A stretch of DNA of 64,000 nucleotides, taken from assembly GCA_963854735.1 (NCBI GenBank), contig OY978097.1:2170001-2234000 (forward strand), given 5' to 3'. Shown one piece after another: positions 21,206 to 31,880 of the stretch. The number at the start of each line of letters is the position of its first letter. The stretch's first letter is position 1. The notes below the pieces were generated by a model. That model was not told the DNA's origin. It made no database searches and worked only from the letters and a program-made list of their open reading frames with translations. The DNA comes from Marvania coccoides (Eukaryota; Chlorophyta; Trebouxiophyceae; Chlorellales; Chlorellaceae). Position numbers and translations under genes: made by a program.

Positions 21206-23130
21206 ATGTTGAAACGTGCTGGACGTCGCGCCTTTGAGGCCTTTGCACGCTCGTGTGCTGTTGGAAGTGCGCGTGGGTTCGCATCTGGCCCCCAAAAAGG
21301 TGCGACTGATGCTTGAGCACTGTCTTAAAAATCATCACCAAGATCATGTCTTGAAATGTCTGGTTTAAATTCGATTTCAACACCATTTACTGCAAGCTCG
21401 TCGCGTTCCATTTGTATGTGTTGCGTACTCAGCTGCATAAAGCTCTCTCTCTATATTCCCCTTCACCTCTCAAGCTCACCCGCCCGCCAAGCTCACCCGC
21501 CCTTGTGCCCTCCTGCAGTTGTCGACACCGAATTCGGCGAGTTTGTGCACCTTTCCGGCGCCCCAACGCTGGTGCGCCTGCACGAGCGCGGGTGGGGCGC
21601 CCTGGCCGCGCTGCCCGCCTCTAAGGTGGCCCCCGCCGCCGGCCGGCCTCACCACATCGCCGTCGTCCGCGACGCCTTCGCTGCCCACGACGAAAATCCT
21701 CGCACCCTCGCCGAGGCGGTGCACCCTCTGGGGGCCCGCCGCGTGGCGGTGTCTGCCGACATCACCCATCCCCATGAGCGCCTGGTGGTTGATCGCTATG
21801 AGTTAAACCCTGCTGATGATCACTACCACCTCACCTCGATTGGGACCGACATTCTGCGCTTTCTGAAGTCGCACGGCATCCACGTGCGCCAGGTGGTGGA
21901 CGTGAAGGCTGCGGCTGCATCCTTGGCGCCGTTTGACCCTGAGAGCGAGGCAGCGGCATGCAAGCAGTCCTCCAACGAGGTGCTCATGGTGGCCCCCACC
22001 GCGTTCGTGTTCAACCAGGAGGCGGCAGAGGACAACTCCTTCATGAACACCGAGACCGGCGAGGTGATCCCTGGCGGCGTGACGAAGAAAGTTTTGGAGG
22101 AGTTCTCGGCGCTGTATGACGTGCTGACCGAGGTGGCGGGCGTCAAAGTCAACCTGTTTCAGCACTCGATGGATGTTGGCGCTCCCGACTCTGTGTTCCC
22201 GAACAACTGGTGAGAAGTAGAAGAGCAAATAGAAAGCGCCATTGTATATTTTACTCTGCCTCAAAGCTGCTTACCGTTTCCGCTTTCGTTCTTTTCTTGC
22301 AGGGTGAGCACACATTCTTCTTCCGAAACTGGCGGCAAATCCACGCTGGTGTACTATCCCATGAAATGCCCCAACCGCCAGGCAAGCCTTTTCCTCCGTC
22401 AATTTCTTCTTGCAGTGCCCATCTTAAAAACACCAGTACCAGCAGTAAATCAGATTAGGTATACCATCAATAGGCATTTCGTAATGAATCGTATTTGTTG
22501 GCTTTGTGTCTATTTGTGCAGAGAGAGCGCCGTGCCGACATCCAGTCGGTGCTGGCCCGCATGAGCTACGACCGCGTGGTGGACATGTCGCACTACGAGT
22601 CACAAGGAAAGTACTTTGAGGGCACAGGGGTGCTAGTCATCGACCGTCCCGGGGGCGTGGCCTATGTCGCTCTGTCTGAGCGGGCTCACCCGGACCTCGC
22701 TCGAGAGTGGGTCGACTCGCTGGGCTATAAAGACCTGGTTACCTTCACCTGCACCGACTCCAACGGCGCGGTGGTATACCACACCAACGTGGCGATGGCC
22801 ATCGGCACCTCGGTGGCGGTGGCCTGCCTTGAGAGCATCGCCGACGACGCAGAGCGCAAAAACTTCGTGGCCAAACTGGGGAAGACGCACGAGATCGTGG
22901 ATATCACTCGGGGACAGATGGCGGCGCTGTGCGGCAACGTGCTGGAGCTGGAGGACCACCGGGGGCTGCCAGTGATGGCCATGTCCACCCGGGCATACAA
23001 CGCGTTCACGCCCGAACAGAAAAAAGTGATGCGGCGCCACGTGGCGGCGCTGCACCACGCCAACATCGACACCCTGGAGCACATTGGCGGGGGTGGCGTG
23101 CGGTGCACTTTAGCCGAGATTTTCCGGTGA
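21206..23130 (+). CDS. CtlX-like guanidino-group-modifying hydrolase (arginine deiminase superfamily)
   Basis: Exons 21206-21299, 21519-22209, 22303-22381 and 22522-23130 give 490 residues. The first exon (MLKRAGRRAFEAFARS...) looks like a mitochondrial presequence. The body belongs to the pentein fold group containing CtlX and related amidinotransferase/deiminase proteins: SVFPNNWVSTHSS, VYYPMKCPNRQRERR, a putative catalytic His in YHTNVAMAIG, and a C-terminal nucleophile Cys in GGGGVRCTLAEIF. The N-terminal ~100 residues of exon 2 are additional. The first two introns are GT-AG; the third (22382-22521) needs a GC donor (CAG|gcaagc), and the junction gives NRQ|RERR. Hydrolysis of citrulline, arginine or methylarginine is possible; the substrate cannot be read from sequence. 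AATAAA lies 12 nt after the stop. Confidence 0.87.
22382..22521 (+). other. GC-AG intron in the CtlX-like gene
   Basis: Donor CGCCAG|gcaagc, acceptor ttgtgcag, phase 0. It restores the family-conserved PNR-x-ERR block. Confidence 0.8.
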
Positions 23131-23386
23131 ATGAAAATCGCAATAAAACTTGAGAAAACAATATTCACTGAGTTAGTGGCACAGGCTTTTTCAGTTTTGA
23201 ACGATAGGGAGCTAGAAGTTTCTATACAGCGCTCAGAGTACTGAAGGTCTGTGTTTTTTAATTTAATAGACGTATAAACCTTAATAAGATAGTATGGAAG
23301 CCGTTTACACTTCCTCGTCTCAAGAGTATCAGTATTTGTACAGACAGACAGGGAAAAAACAGGGCGTGTGTGTCAAAACTCGTTGT

Positions 23387-24539
23387 TTATTTAGCAGTCG
23401 CCAGGGTCTTCCTGCCCAGGAACAGCATCCCCACCGCAAAAACACCTTCCAGCACGCCTGGCGGGGCCTGAATCGCCGCATTGCTGCCTAGCGCGCTACC
23501 CAGCGCTGTTCCAAGCGCAAGGCCCGCTGCCAAGCGCCAGTCCACGTTGCCCAAGCGGGCATGCTGCGCCAGTGCCGCTGAAGACGGCACCACCATGGCT
23601 GCTAAAGAAGTCCCCAGCACAGTCGCTTGAGAGTATGGAAACAGCAATGCAAGCAGCGGGGTCACTATTGTGCCACCCCCAATGCCCAGCAGCCCGCTCG
23701 CCAGCCCCGCCACGCTGCCTGTTGCTGCAAGTGCCAGCGCCTTTGGCGTCTCCACAGCCGCCATGATCTCAAACGGCCGCTCAATGAAGGCTGAAAAAGA
23801 AAAACGAGGCTCAGCTGGGGCGTTGGCAGCACTCGTTTCACCAAGCGCATTTGAAGCTGTTGTTTCTAGCTCGTCTGCCGCTTCAGCGTCGTTGTTTTGT
23901 TTCAACGATAAAAAGTAGGCTTTGGCAGGGATCAGCGGCGCAACGCACATCAGGAAAATGCCGAGAATGCGCCGCAGCTGCGTGCAGTTAAGCTTGTTGG
24001 TCAGGCGGGCGCCCAGGGGGGCCGTCAGTAGAGCGAATGGGCTGAGGAGGGCGGCAGCGGCAAAGTCCACGCAGCCTCCCTGGGTGAACGTAGCTGCTGA
24101 AGCAAGGGCAGTGCTGAGCACGGCAGCCAGTGAGGTTCCCGAAACCAGCCTGTTTAATAGTATGGATTTTAAAATCAATTCAGTGATGGCGGGGTTACAA
24201 AAATTGAAAATAAAAAAAATAGGGGTTTAAAAATGAAAGTAAATCTTCGTCTCACCGCTGAGGGATGTTCTTGCATGCAGACACGATGGCTGGGACTATG
24301 ACCACGCCCCCTCCCACGCCCACCATGCTGCCGAATAGCCCAGCGACGACCCCCACGGGCGGCCCCATTCTCCTCGCCTTTGAGATGACCTCCGCAGCAA
24401 CAGGGGGCGCTGCAGAGCTTGCGACGGAGCGGGCTGGGGCGAAGGCATGCCAGGCTAGTGCCGGAGCCTGCGTTGTCTTTCCACATACTAATGCGCTGGC
24501 TGACGCCGCAGCTGCCGCTCTCGCTGCACGCGCCAACAT
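23387..24539 (-). CDS. TauE/SafE-family membrane transporter, probably organellar
   Basis: Exons 24539-24256 and 24149-23387, with a GT-AG intron splitting an Arg codon, give 348 residues. This family comprises multi-pass permeases for sulfite or sulfur-containing organic anions. The two-fold repeat is clear: GSMVGVGGGVVIVPAIVSAC in the first half and LLGIGGGTIVTPLLALLFP in the second. Hydrophobic helices lie between and after them, such as AAALLSPFALLTAPLG and LAAGLALGTALGSALGS. The loop between the halves is Ala/Glu/Asn-rich. The first ~40 residues are Ala/Arg-rich and resemble a presequence. The ATG lies 24 nt after the stop of a 61-codon ORF on the same strand. A cag just before the ATG could also be a 5' UTR splice acceptor. 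Confidence 0.88.
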
Positions 24540-24563
24540 GGCAGGCTGCAGGGGAAGTTGGGT

Positions 24564-24749
24564 TTACTGCCTGCCAGAAGCGCGTTTGTCTATTTCCTTC
24601 CACAAGCCAGACTTCTGGAATCCTGGTTGGACGGGAGAAGCGTTGGTGGTGGTGGGCCGATTACGACTCGTGGGGTACACGCTGTAGATGGCAGCGCAAA
24701 TTCCGCCCACTAGGACGATAGAGGTTACAATACTTTTTGTGTTTGCCAT
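24564..24749 (-). CDS. Small one-TM protein upstream of the TauE/SafE gene, uncertain
   Basis: A 61-residue frame starting at ATG 24749 (MANTKSIVTSIVLVGGICAA...). One hydrophobic helix near the N-terminus is followed by a short soluble tail ending GFQKSGLWKEIDKRASGRQ. The shape is like small mitochondrial inner-membrane proteins, but I cannot name a family. It ends 24 nt before the TauE/SafE start on the same strand, so it could be the first cistron of a dicistronic message, a long upstream ORF, or an independent gene. The non-random C-terminal peptide and GC-rich third positions favour real coding, but the length is too short to be sure. Confidence 0.45.
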   Translation of the reverse strand: MANTKSIVTSIVLVGGICAAIYSVYPTSRNRPTTTNASPVQPGFQKSGLWKEIDKRASGRQ

Positions 24750-25037
24750 AGATAAACACAAAAAAATGACACAGAATACTTTGACAAGGGGTTTTATCGA
24801 TTGCCAAATAGTAGGTTGTGCAGCTCTCGTTCCTCAAATTCTCGAATTTACAACTTGATAAACATTAAATTGTAATTAATACAATCATCCAGAGATGTGC
24901 ACGCGACAAAAAAATTTAAAATTGAGATGAGCTCACTTTCGCAGCCAACTCTAGAATTCCCAGGGCGATTCAGCAACCAACGCAGCCTTTTTAAGTTGAA
25001 GATCGGCGAGGAGTGAATAGCACCAGTGGCGATCTTC

Positions 25038-25974
25038 TCATTTTCGCCACTCCCACGTATGAGTTAATGTTCCACCTCCGTCGTGTTCTTCAGAGGTTGT
25101 AAAATTAGCAGCAGGCAGCCCCTCGACGCGGGCATCCACCCGGTGGCAAATGTACTGCAAATCAGGCCATTAATTCAATTTAATTTCTCCAGGAGGATAT
25201 TTCATATAGAATTGGTTGACGGCGGGTGAAAATGTTGGCAGCAAAACATAATAAACCCCTCATGAATAAATAAAAGTGTGAACAAACATTAAGACTTGTC
25301 ACCTTTGTTTTCAGGCCTGGGTAGCTATGGCTCTGCTTGGTCTCCTCGACACTTTCATAGGTGCTCTCATCAAGCTGCACCTCGCTCTCTGGGTGCACCA
25401 AGCTCCCGAGCTCCTCCCGCACGCCTCGTTCAGCCGCTCTCCTCCAGTCCTCGCCCGGCAGCAGTTTTTCAGCGAGCGGCATGTTGCGCCTTCTCACCGC
25501 CCCTGACGGCAGAATTTGCTGCGCCTCGTACAGCGCTGCACTATCTGCGTTCCTCAGGATGACGTTCACCACGCTGACCTGCCGCTGTGCGCAGCTCTCC
25601 TCGCAACTCAGCACGCTTTCTCCTTTTTCAACCTCCTTAAACAGCAGCAGAAGTGACTTGGTGGCGCCCACGCCGTAGAGGGAGGTGTCCACGCCGTTGT
25701 GGGTCAGCCAGGCGTCAAGCTCGGCAATCGACTTCCCATCAAATGTGTCGGAAGCCATTGCAGTTAAGCGGCGAGGGAGGCGGGGCAGCGACTTCGAATT
25801 TGGTTGACAGAGGTTGTCAAAGAAGGACGGTTTCGAAGAAAACGCAGATCTGGGTCTGTAAAACCCCGTCAAAAAAGGTCCGTAACCAGAAACACGTTGG
25901 AGGGAAAGAAGAGTAGATGGTTTGAAAAAAAGATGTTTGTGTCCAAAAGCCGAAAAAAATCCCATTCGACACAT
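25038..25974 (-). CDS. Nudix-like hydrolase domain protein
   Basis: Exons 25974-25303 and 25154-25038 (phase 0, GT-AG intron of 148 nt) give 262 residues. A Nudix-like helix is visible in LLPGEDWRRAAERGVREELG, close to the Nudix box but divergent at the leading Gly/Glu spacing. Before it lie an N-terminal segment (DAWLTHNGVDTSLYGVG) and strands VVNVILRNADSAALYEAQQ and LPSGAVRRRNMPLAEK. I recall plant proteins with this arrangement annotated as Nudix-fold without known substrate. The first ~70 residues before MASDTFDGKS (ATG 25758) may be a transit peptide or 5' UTR; I kept the first ATG. The short last exon ends LTHTWEWRK. Divergent from the exonuclease gene, with 161 nt between ATGs. Confidence 0.7.
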
Positions 25975-26135
25975 ATGACGGTCTGGTAAGGCTGCCGTGA
26001 TTATGAATACATATACATTTTTATGGGGGCGAGCGAAAAGGACAATGGGTCTTAAGTCGTTTCGAGGGGCGCAAAAAAAACCCGATTAAATTCAAAAGTG
26101 GGCTTGTGTTTGATGACATTATCAATTTAAAATAA

Positions 26136-27666
26136 ATGTTTGCATTGAAATTCTCTGTTCCGACACCATTGCAATCGAGGTGGCGTCTGCAGAGCACCAA
26201 ATTTCCCGTTAATCTTCCCCCAACCCAGTCCCCACCCATTCTCGTGCTGGACGCCACCAACGTTCTGTGCAAAGCAGCAGCCGATGTCAAGCGCTGGGAC
26301 ACATCAAAGCTGAGCGCCAGCTTCCAGGAATGGGTGGGATTTCTCACGGCTGCAGTGGCGCCAGCGGCGACTGTGGCAGTTTTCGACCATCCTGGAGCGG
26401 TGAGAAGTCATCATCTGATGTTCATTCATTTTTTCAGGTACTCAATAGCTCAATGATTTCATTTTGCAGGCCGCCCAACGACGACAAAAACAAGAGCAGA
26501 GCGGTTATTCATATTTGCGGCGACGCACAAAGCGGCAACAGACGCAGCAGCAACGGCCAGATTCGGAAAATTTCAGAATACCCAATGCGTCTAAATTGAC
26601 GCCATTTCTGAACCACGTAGAGTCGTTAGGAGGACTGGCATTTGTGGCTCAGCGGGGTTTTGAGGCGGACCAATGCATCGGCGCTGTGTGCGCTGCGCTG
26701 CTGCCCCACGCTGTGGCAGTCGGGCGCTCCATCCTCATCGCCAGCGGCGACTCAGACATGCAGCAGTACGCCAGCAATCCATCTGTGGCCTGGCTGCAGA
26801 TATTGCCGCTGCCCAGCATCTCAGCCCCGCACGGACTGGCGCTTTTCAACGAAGCGGAGATAAAAGAGCGGCTTGGATTTGATCCAGCGGCGTATGGCGA
26901 TTATTTGGCCATTTTGGGCAAGGCAGAGGCCAGCATTGGCGGCATTGGAGTGCCTGCTGGAGCAGCTGCAAAGTTGCTAGCGCGTTTTGGAAACGTCGAG
27001 GGCATTGAGCAAGCAGCGCGGCAAGGGCTACTAAAGAGCTGGGGCCCTAGAATTTCGGAGGCTTTTGCGCCTGAGTCGGCTGCTCTGAAAAAGTTGCGAC
27101 GTAATCAAGCCATCTTTTCCAGCCCTTCTGACCCCTCTGTGGTGCTGAACTCAGCCCAGAGAGACCGCCTTTCGATCTTTTCAGCACGCCTGGATGAGCA
27201 GCTGGTGGCTTCAGGCCAGACGGAGGTGAGCGCCTCTCAGAGAGGTATAATTGCTGATCAAGAGCTTGCATGGAGGCATCCGCTGCACGCGGGAAGGTGG
27301 AGGCATGTCGAGAGATACGCGAGGCAGCTGGCGCAGCAGCTGGAGGGACGGCGGTGTGAGGTGCATGCAACGACAGCTGCGGGCCTTCAAGTCGACCTTC
27401 TAATAAATAACGGTTCAAATGATGCGCAAATTGCTGCAATGGTGTGCTGGGAGGGCGATTTCCCCCCAAATGAGGCTGAATCAGTGCGCAGCTCATGCAG
27501 AGTAGGCGAAAAAGGGCTGGCGGCAGCGCTGTGCGGGGAGGGCCCTGGCGATTACTGCGGCATTGGAAAGCGATTGAACAGAGTGCAGCAGCACCATCTC
27601 AAGCTGCTGCGCCAGGCTGGGGTGCGCTGCATCATTTTGGTGCCCTGGTGGCATGTTAAGAGCTGA
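26136..27666 (+). CDS. PIN/FEN-type 5'-3' exonuclease with a RAP-like C-terminal end
   Basis: Exons 26136-26399 and 26470-27666 (70-nt GT-AG intron, phase 0) give 486 residues. The fold is that of the 5'-3' exonuclease domain of DNA polymerase I and FEN nucleases. Acidic metal-binding motifs are LVLDATNV, VAVFDHPG, GFEADQCIGA and IASGDSDMQQ. A helix-hairpin-helix region follows at GIGVPAGAAAKLLARFG. Downstream of the nuclease domain the last ~150 residues end in LKLLRQAGVRCIILVPWW, resembling the end of a RAP domain, which is common in organellar RNA proteins. The N-terminus (MFALKFSVPTPLQSRWRLQS) looks like a presequence, so a plastid or mitochondrial nuclease is likely. AATAAA lies at 27731. 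Confidence 0.83.
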
Positions 27667-28046
27667 AGAATTGAGAGGAAAACAATATAGAACTATAGAG
27701 GGCAAAAACCGTCGTTCAAATCAACACACTAATAAATTCCGTACATTAAATATTCAAGTTTGAATTTTGCATGCCCTGCTGTAATGTTAGTTCATCTTTA
27801 GTTTCCACAAAGAAATACTCCTGCATTTTGCGTTATTGCCCCTGCTTTGCAGCCTAGCCCGCGCGCTTAATGCTCTGACACATGCACTCTTCCATTTAAA
27901 TAAGGAAAGCGGCCATTACTGAGTTTTTACAATCAATTTGAAAGAAATCGAAACCCAAAATAGCAAACTTAACATAGTCAATCGATGGCGCAGCAGCTCA
28001 GTGTATTTCCATTTCAAAGGCCTCTCCCCTCCCCTCCTCTCCGCAT
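27667..28046. other. Convergent intergenic region, no gene seen
   Basis: 380 nt of AT-rich DNA between the stops of the exonuclease gene and the N-myristoyltransferase gene. Only 3' UTR signals (AATAAA at 27731) were recognised. Confidence 0.5.
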
Positions 28047-29423
28047 TCACAGCATGACCAGCCCCACTTCGCTGGGCGCCATCTCTCGTGTCCTCCAGTT
28101 GAACAGGTAGTACCGCAGCTTGCCGTCCCCGATGCCAAACTTCAAGCTCTTCAGGAGCCCCTCGTTCTCAAAGATGTCCAGCGCGTTGAACACGTCATGC
28201 CCCGTGGACTCCGCCAGGATCAGCGCGTCGTTCATCAGCTGCGCCGCCGGCACCGTGGCCGGCACTGTGTAGTACATGTAGGCCGCCTTCAGCGAGGAGT
28301 ACTGGTCGTTGCCGATCACAGTGGAGGGCAGGGTGTAGAACGACAGCAGGTCGGTGACCTCCCCCGCTTTGTTCTCCACCACGTACGAGTAGATCACCTC
28401 CTCCCGCATCAACACACAGTGCCGGACCTCCTCCTCGCTCATTCTTGGCGCTATCTGAAACCGCGCCAGGTACTGCGACAGCAGCTTGGTGACCGCGGGA
28501 ACGTCGCTCTCCTGCATGGGGCGCAGCCCCGGGGTGACAGGCGCGGCTGGCAGCTTGTAGAGCTTGAGCATGCGAGCCATCGTCTGGCGTGGCCCCAGCC
28601 GCGAGAACCCCACCGCCACCAGTTTTTTCGCGTTCAGCGTGCGGTGCCAGTACTGGCACTCTGCCACCGGCTTGGGCAGCACCACCCCCGCGGTGTAGAC
28701 CGCCTGCCAGATGCCCTGCAGGTTGACCCGACGCGTGATCTCCTTGATCAGCACCGGCGCCAGCCGCTTCTGCCGCAGCTTCTTGTGCACGCAGAGAAAG
28801 TTGATCTCCACCACGCGCAGCTCCTCCCCGCGCGCCTGCACCACCGCTGGCACTGCCGAGATGAACGCCACGAGCTTGCCGGTACCGCTCACTCTCACTC
28901 CACAGTGCCAGTTCTGCAGGTAGCCAGGGGGCTGCAGCGCCCAGTTCAGGAACTCTGGGGAGTAGTCAAACCGGAACATGTTCTCGTCGTCCTCAACGTA
29001 GTGCAGGCTGAGCAGCTCGTAGAGCTCTTTGAGCTGGGCAGGGTCGTTGACGTCGCAGGTGCTCCACTCGAAAGAGGGAGGCAGCGGGAGGGGGTCTTGC
29101 CGCACCTCGGCGACGTCCTTGATGGAGTCGATGGGCCCGTCAGAGCCCTGCAGTAATTTTAATAGTTTAATAGTAAAGAAAGTTAAGATGAATAAGAGTG
29201 AGCGGAGCAGGGGAGCAGGGGTTGGGAAAAGAAGAAATATGCTGCCGAAATTCGCATATCAGCGCACCTCGATGACATTGTGTGCCTCGTTGAACTGCGC
29301 CACCGGCTGCGTGCCCCAGAAGGCGTAGTTCTGTTTGGGGCGTTGCCTCATAGCTTCGGTGTCGGCCCCCATCGTGAGCGCCCTCAGCGCATCCGCGATA
29401 TTTTGGGGAGGCTCAGATCCCAT
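28047..29423 (-). CDS. NMT1: Glycylpeptide N-tetradecanoyltransferase (N-myristoyltransferase)
   Basis: Transfers myristate from myristoyl-CoA to N-terminal glycine of target proteins in the cytosol or at ribosomes. Exons 29423-29268 and 29147-28047 (phase 0, 120-nt GT-AG intron) give 418 residues, the usual size. Family blocks: YAFWGTQPV, LPPSFEWSTCDVND, LLSLHYVEDDENMFRFDYS, VEINFLCVHKKLRQKRLAPV followed by LIKEITRRVN, YTAGVVLPKPV, YWHRTLNAKKLV, and the C-terminal KFGIGDGKLRYYLFNWR. The C-terminus ends ...GLVML, close to the invariant family end at the catalytic carboxylate. The N-terminus is short, without the Lys-rich ribosome-binding stretch of animal enzymes. Strong assignment. Confidence 0.96.
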
Positions 29424-29647
29424 GGAACAGTGGTTATTTGTGCACGTGTCGCTTGAAATGAATAATTTTCCAGAAACAACCAAAAATTATAAATTAGATT
29501 AAAATGGAAGATGCGGCTCTGTATCTCTCTCGCGGCGCACTTTCCTAGAGCTTAACATGTATGAATCAAATGTATGTTTATATCTATTTTACAAAGGCTC
29601 GCATCTCAAAGCTTTTTAAGACCAGGGCCAGCCTAAAAGAAAACTTG

Positions 29648-31464
29648 TTACTGCTGCCTGCACTTTGGTGGTGTCATCGCGGCCATGCGGCTGGCTTCTT
29701 TGGCCTGTCGCCGGGGGACCAGCGGCTGCACCCATCGCACCTCCTGCGCCACCACCGCGAAGCCCACCCCAGGCACCAGCGCATCGACGTCGCCCAACCG
29801 CACAGTCACCGTCTCATCGTAGCCCCCCAGCGCCTCGGGCACAGCCCCCATCGCCATGCCCCTGCTGCTGCCGTCCCGCACGATCACCCGCTGCGTGATC
29901 ACCACCTCGCCTTCGTCCCCGGGGGGCGCTCCTTCTGCCGGGCGGTGGGCGTGCTGCTGCCGCACCAACTCGAACACGGCGTCCCCTCCCAGACGCTCCA
30001 TCATGTCGTGAAAGTGCTGCGCGGCGGTGTACCTCCCCTTCTGTCGCTGCACCGCCGACTCGGGCGCCCCCGCGGGGCCCGTGGCAAGCGTGGCCTCAGG
30101 CGAGTAAAACGCTGCAATGCTGTCCTCGTCGCTCCAATTGAACGCCAAATTGTTGTAGAACCGGGCCGTGGCCACTGCCACCGCGTCCGCCACCTTGTCT
30201 TCCCGGTTGTACATGCACCGCATGAAGTCTCGCAGGTTGACGGGCTGGGCGGCAGCCACGAAGGGGTGGCGCAGCAGCTCCTCTGCCGTCGGCCTCTTCA
30301 CCGGGTCCTTGGCCATGCAGCGCTGCACAAAGTCGCGAAACGCAGGAGTCAGCGGCGGCGCGGTGGCATCAGCGGGGTCTGGCAGCGGGCACTCGTCCTC
30401 CATGAGCTGAATCATGAGCTGGATTGTACCGCCAGACGCGTCGTACGGGTACCGCCCTGTCCCGCACTCCACTAGAGCCAGCCCCAGCGCCCAGATATCC
30501 GCGGGAAACGAGTACGGCTGGCCGTTGATGCGCTCTGGCGACATGTAGGTGACCGTGCCGAGGAAGGTGTGGCACTGGGCGACGGTGTTGTCCACAAACG
30601 CAGAAATGCCAAAGTCAGACACTTTGGCGTCGCCAGAGGTGGAAAGCAGAATGTTGGCGGGTTTTATGTCGCGGTGGACAGTGTGGTGGGCGTGCAGGTA
30701 CGCCAGGCCTTGCAGCACGCGGCGGGTCATGGCAGCCAAGATGTCCTCAGGGATGTGTCCCACGCGCTCCAGTACGTCGGCCAGCGAGCCGCCGTCCATG
30801 TACTCGAGCGCCACCGCGATTTGGCCCCGGTCTGCGGAGTGGTAGGCCCCCCTGAAGCGGATGAGCCCAGGGGTGTCTGGCGTGTTGCACAGCGCCTTGA
30901 TGTCGTTCATCAGCTGGTGGCGCTTCTCGCGCTCCAGGATGCTGATCTTTTTGACCGCCACGAACTCCGCCTTGGCCGGCCAGAAGGCCTTCTGCACCAG
31001 GCCGCTGGCGCCCTGGCCCAGCGTGCGAACAAAGCGTACGTCGTGCTCGGCAATCTGAACGGAGATATGTGTCGGTGTTAGAAGGAAGACAACTGTGCTC
31101 ACTGCTCGTTATACTAGTACAATACTTGCCTGGTAGGACTGCGCCAGGGCGACTGCGCCAGTGGCGAGCGGCGACGTGACGGCGTTGCGCCTCATGCCCG
31201 ACTGGTTGAACTCGTACTCCTGGAAGGATTTAAAGAGTTTAAGGGTGCCCGTGGGCCCGATTTCGATGGAAGGGGCCGGGACCTGTAGAGAATGAAGAGA
31301 AGTTGAGGGTGGTTGTTGTGATGCGAAGTCAGTGTAGTGAACATAAGCCAACCCGGCTGCGTGCGGCGCACTCCCAAGCTCACATTCTCTTTCTCGCCAG
31401 CGGGGGTAGGGGTGTGGGCGAAGGATGCGTCCACGTTGATCGCGAGGTTCAGTTTTGGCGGCAT
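29648..31464 (-). CDS. MKK3: MAP kinase kinase, plant MKK3 type, with NTF2-like C-terminal domain
   Basis: Dual-specificity kinase that activates MAP kinases. Exons 31464-31384, 31282-31130 and 31054-29648 give 546 residues (plant MKK3 about 520). The N-terminal block ending LFKSFQEYEFNQSGMRR matches the MKK3 pre-kinase region. Kinase motifs: GQGASGLVQ (Gly loop), VAVKK, VHRDIKPANIL, SDFGIS, GTVTYMSPERI. The activation loop TVAQCHT fits the plant S/T-x5-S/T phosphorylation pattern. After the kinase, FYNNLAFNWSDEDSIAAFYS begins an NTF2-like domain, the hallmark of MKK3. The second intron needs a GC donor (CAG|gcaagt), joining AQSYQ to IAEHDVRF. Antisense frames here are shadows. Confidence 0.95.
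31055..31129 (-). other. GC-AG intron in the MKK3 gene
   Basis: On the minus strand the donor is TACCAG|gcaagt and the acceptor ccgttcag, phase 0, 75 nt. The joined peptide matches the start of the MKK3 kinase domain. Confidence 0.8.
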
Positions 31465-31880
31465 TGCGGGAGGCGAAGAAGAACTGCCAACCGGTGTTCA
31501 ACTATCAATAGTGACGGCACAGGTTTCACACAGCTGAAAATGCCGATAAATAAAATATGTCTCGTTCAACAATCTAATTTGTGCGTGCAAGACCGTTCGG
31601 TTCTTATGACAGCCCTGCACAGCTGCTTTGTTTGCTATAATGACCAGATCGATTTTTTTTTGCCGATGTCAAGAGGAGTGGGCCTACACCAACTGCCGAG
31701 CAGACAGCTTGTTTTGCAACAAATAAAAAAATGAAAAGAAAACATTTTGAAAGCCAATTTCATACGGGCCAAAGCCTGTTAAAACTATTTTGTTATCAGT
31801 GTCGGTCGGGAAGACCATGCATATTGTCTTGATTTGACCAAAAGCTTAAAAAATACCGCGAAGCGATCAATTTTAAAGCC
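31465..31880. other. Divergent intergenic region (probable bidirectional promoter)
   Basis: 416 nt of AT-rich DNA between the divergent MKK3 and NUP42 genes. No gene or recognisable RNA. Confidence 0.45.

Noticed and set aside
28197..29156. 319-codon plus-strand frame opposite N-myristoyltransferase
   Set aside because: His/Arg/Gln-rich antisense shadow; begins at a non-ATG codon.
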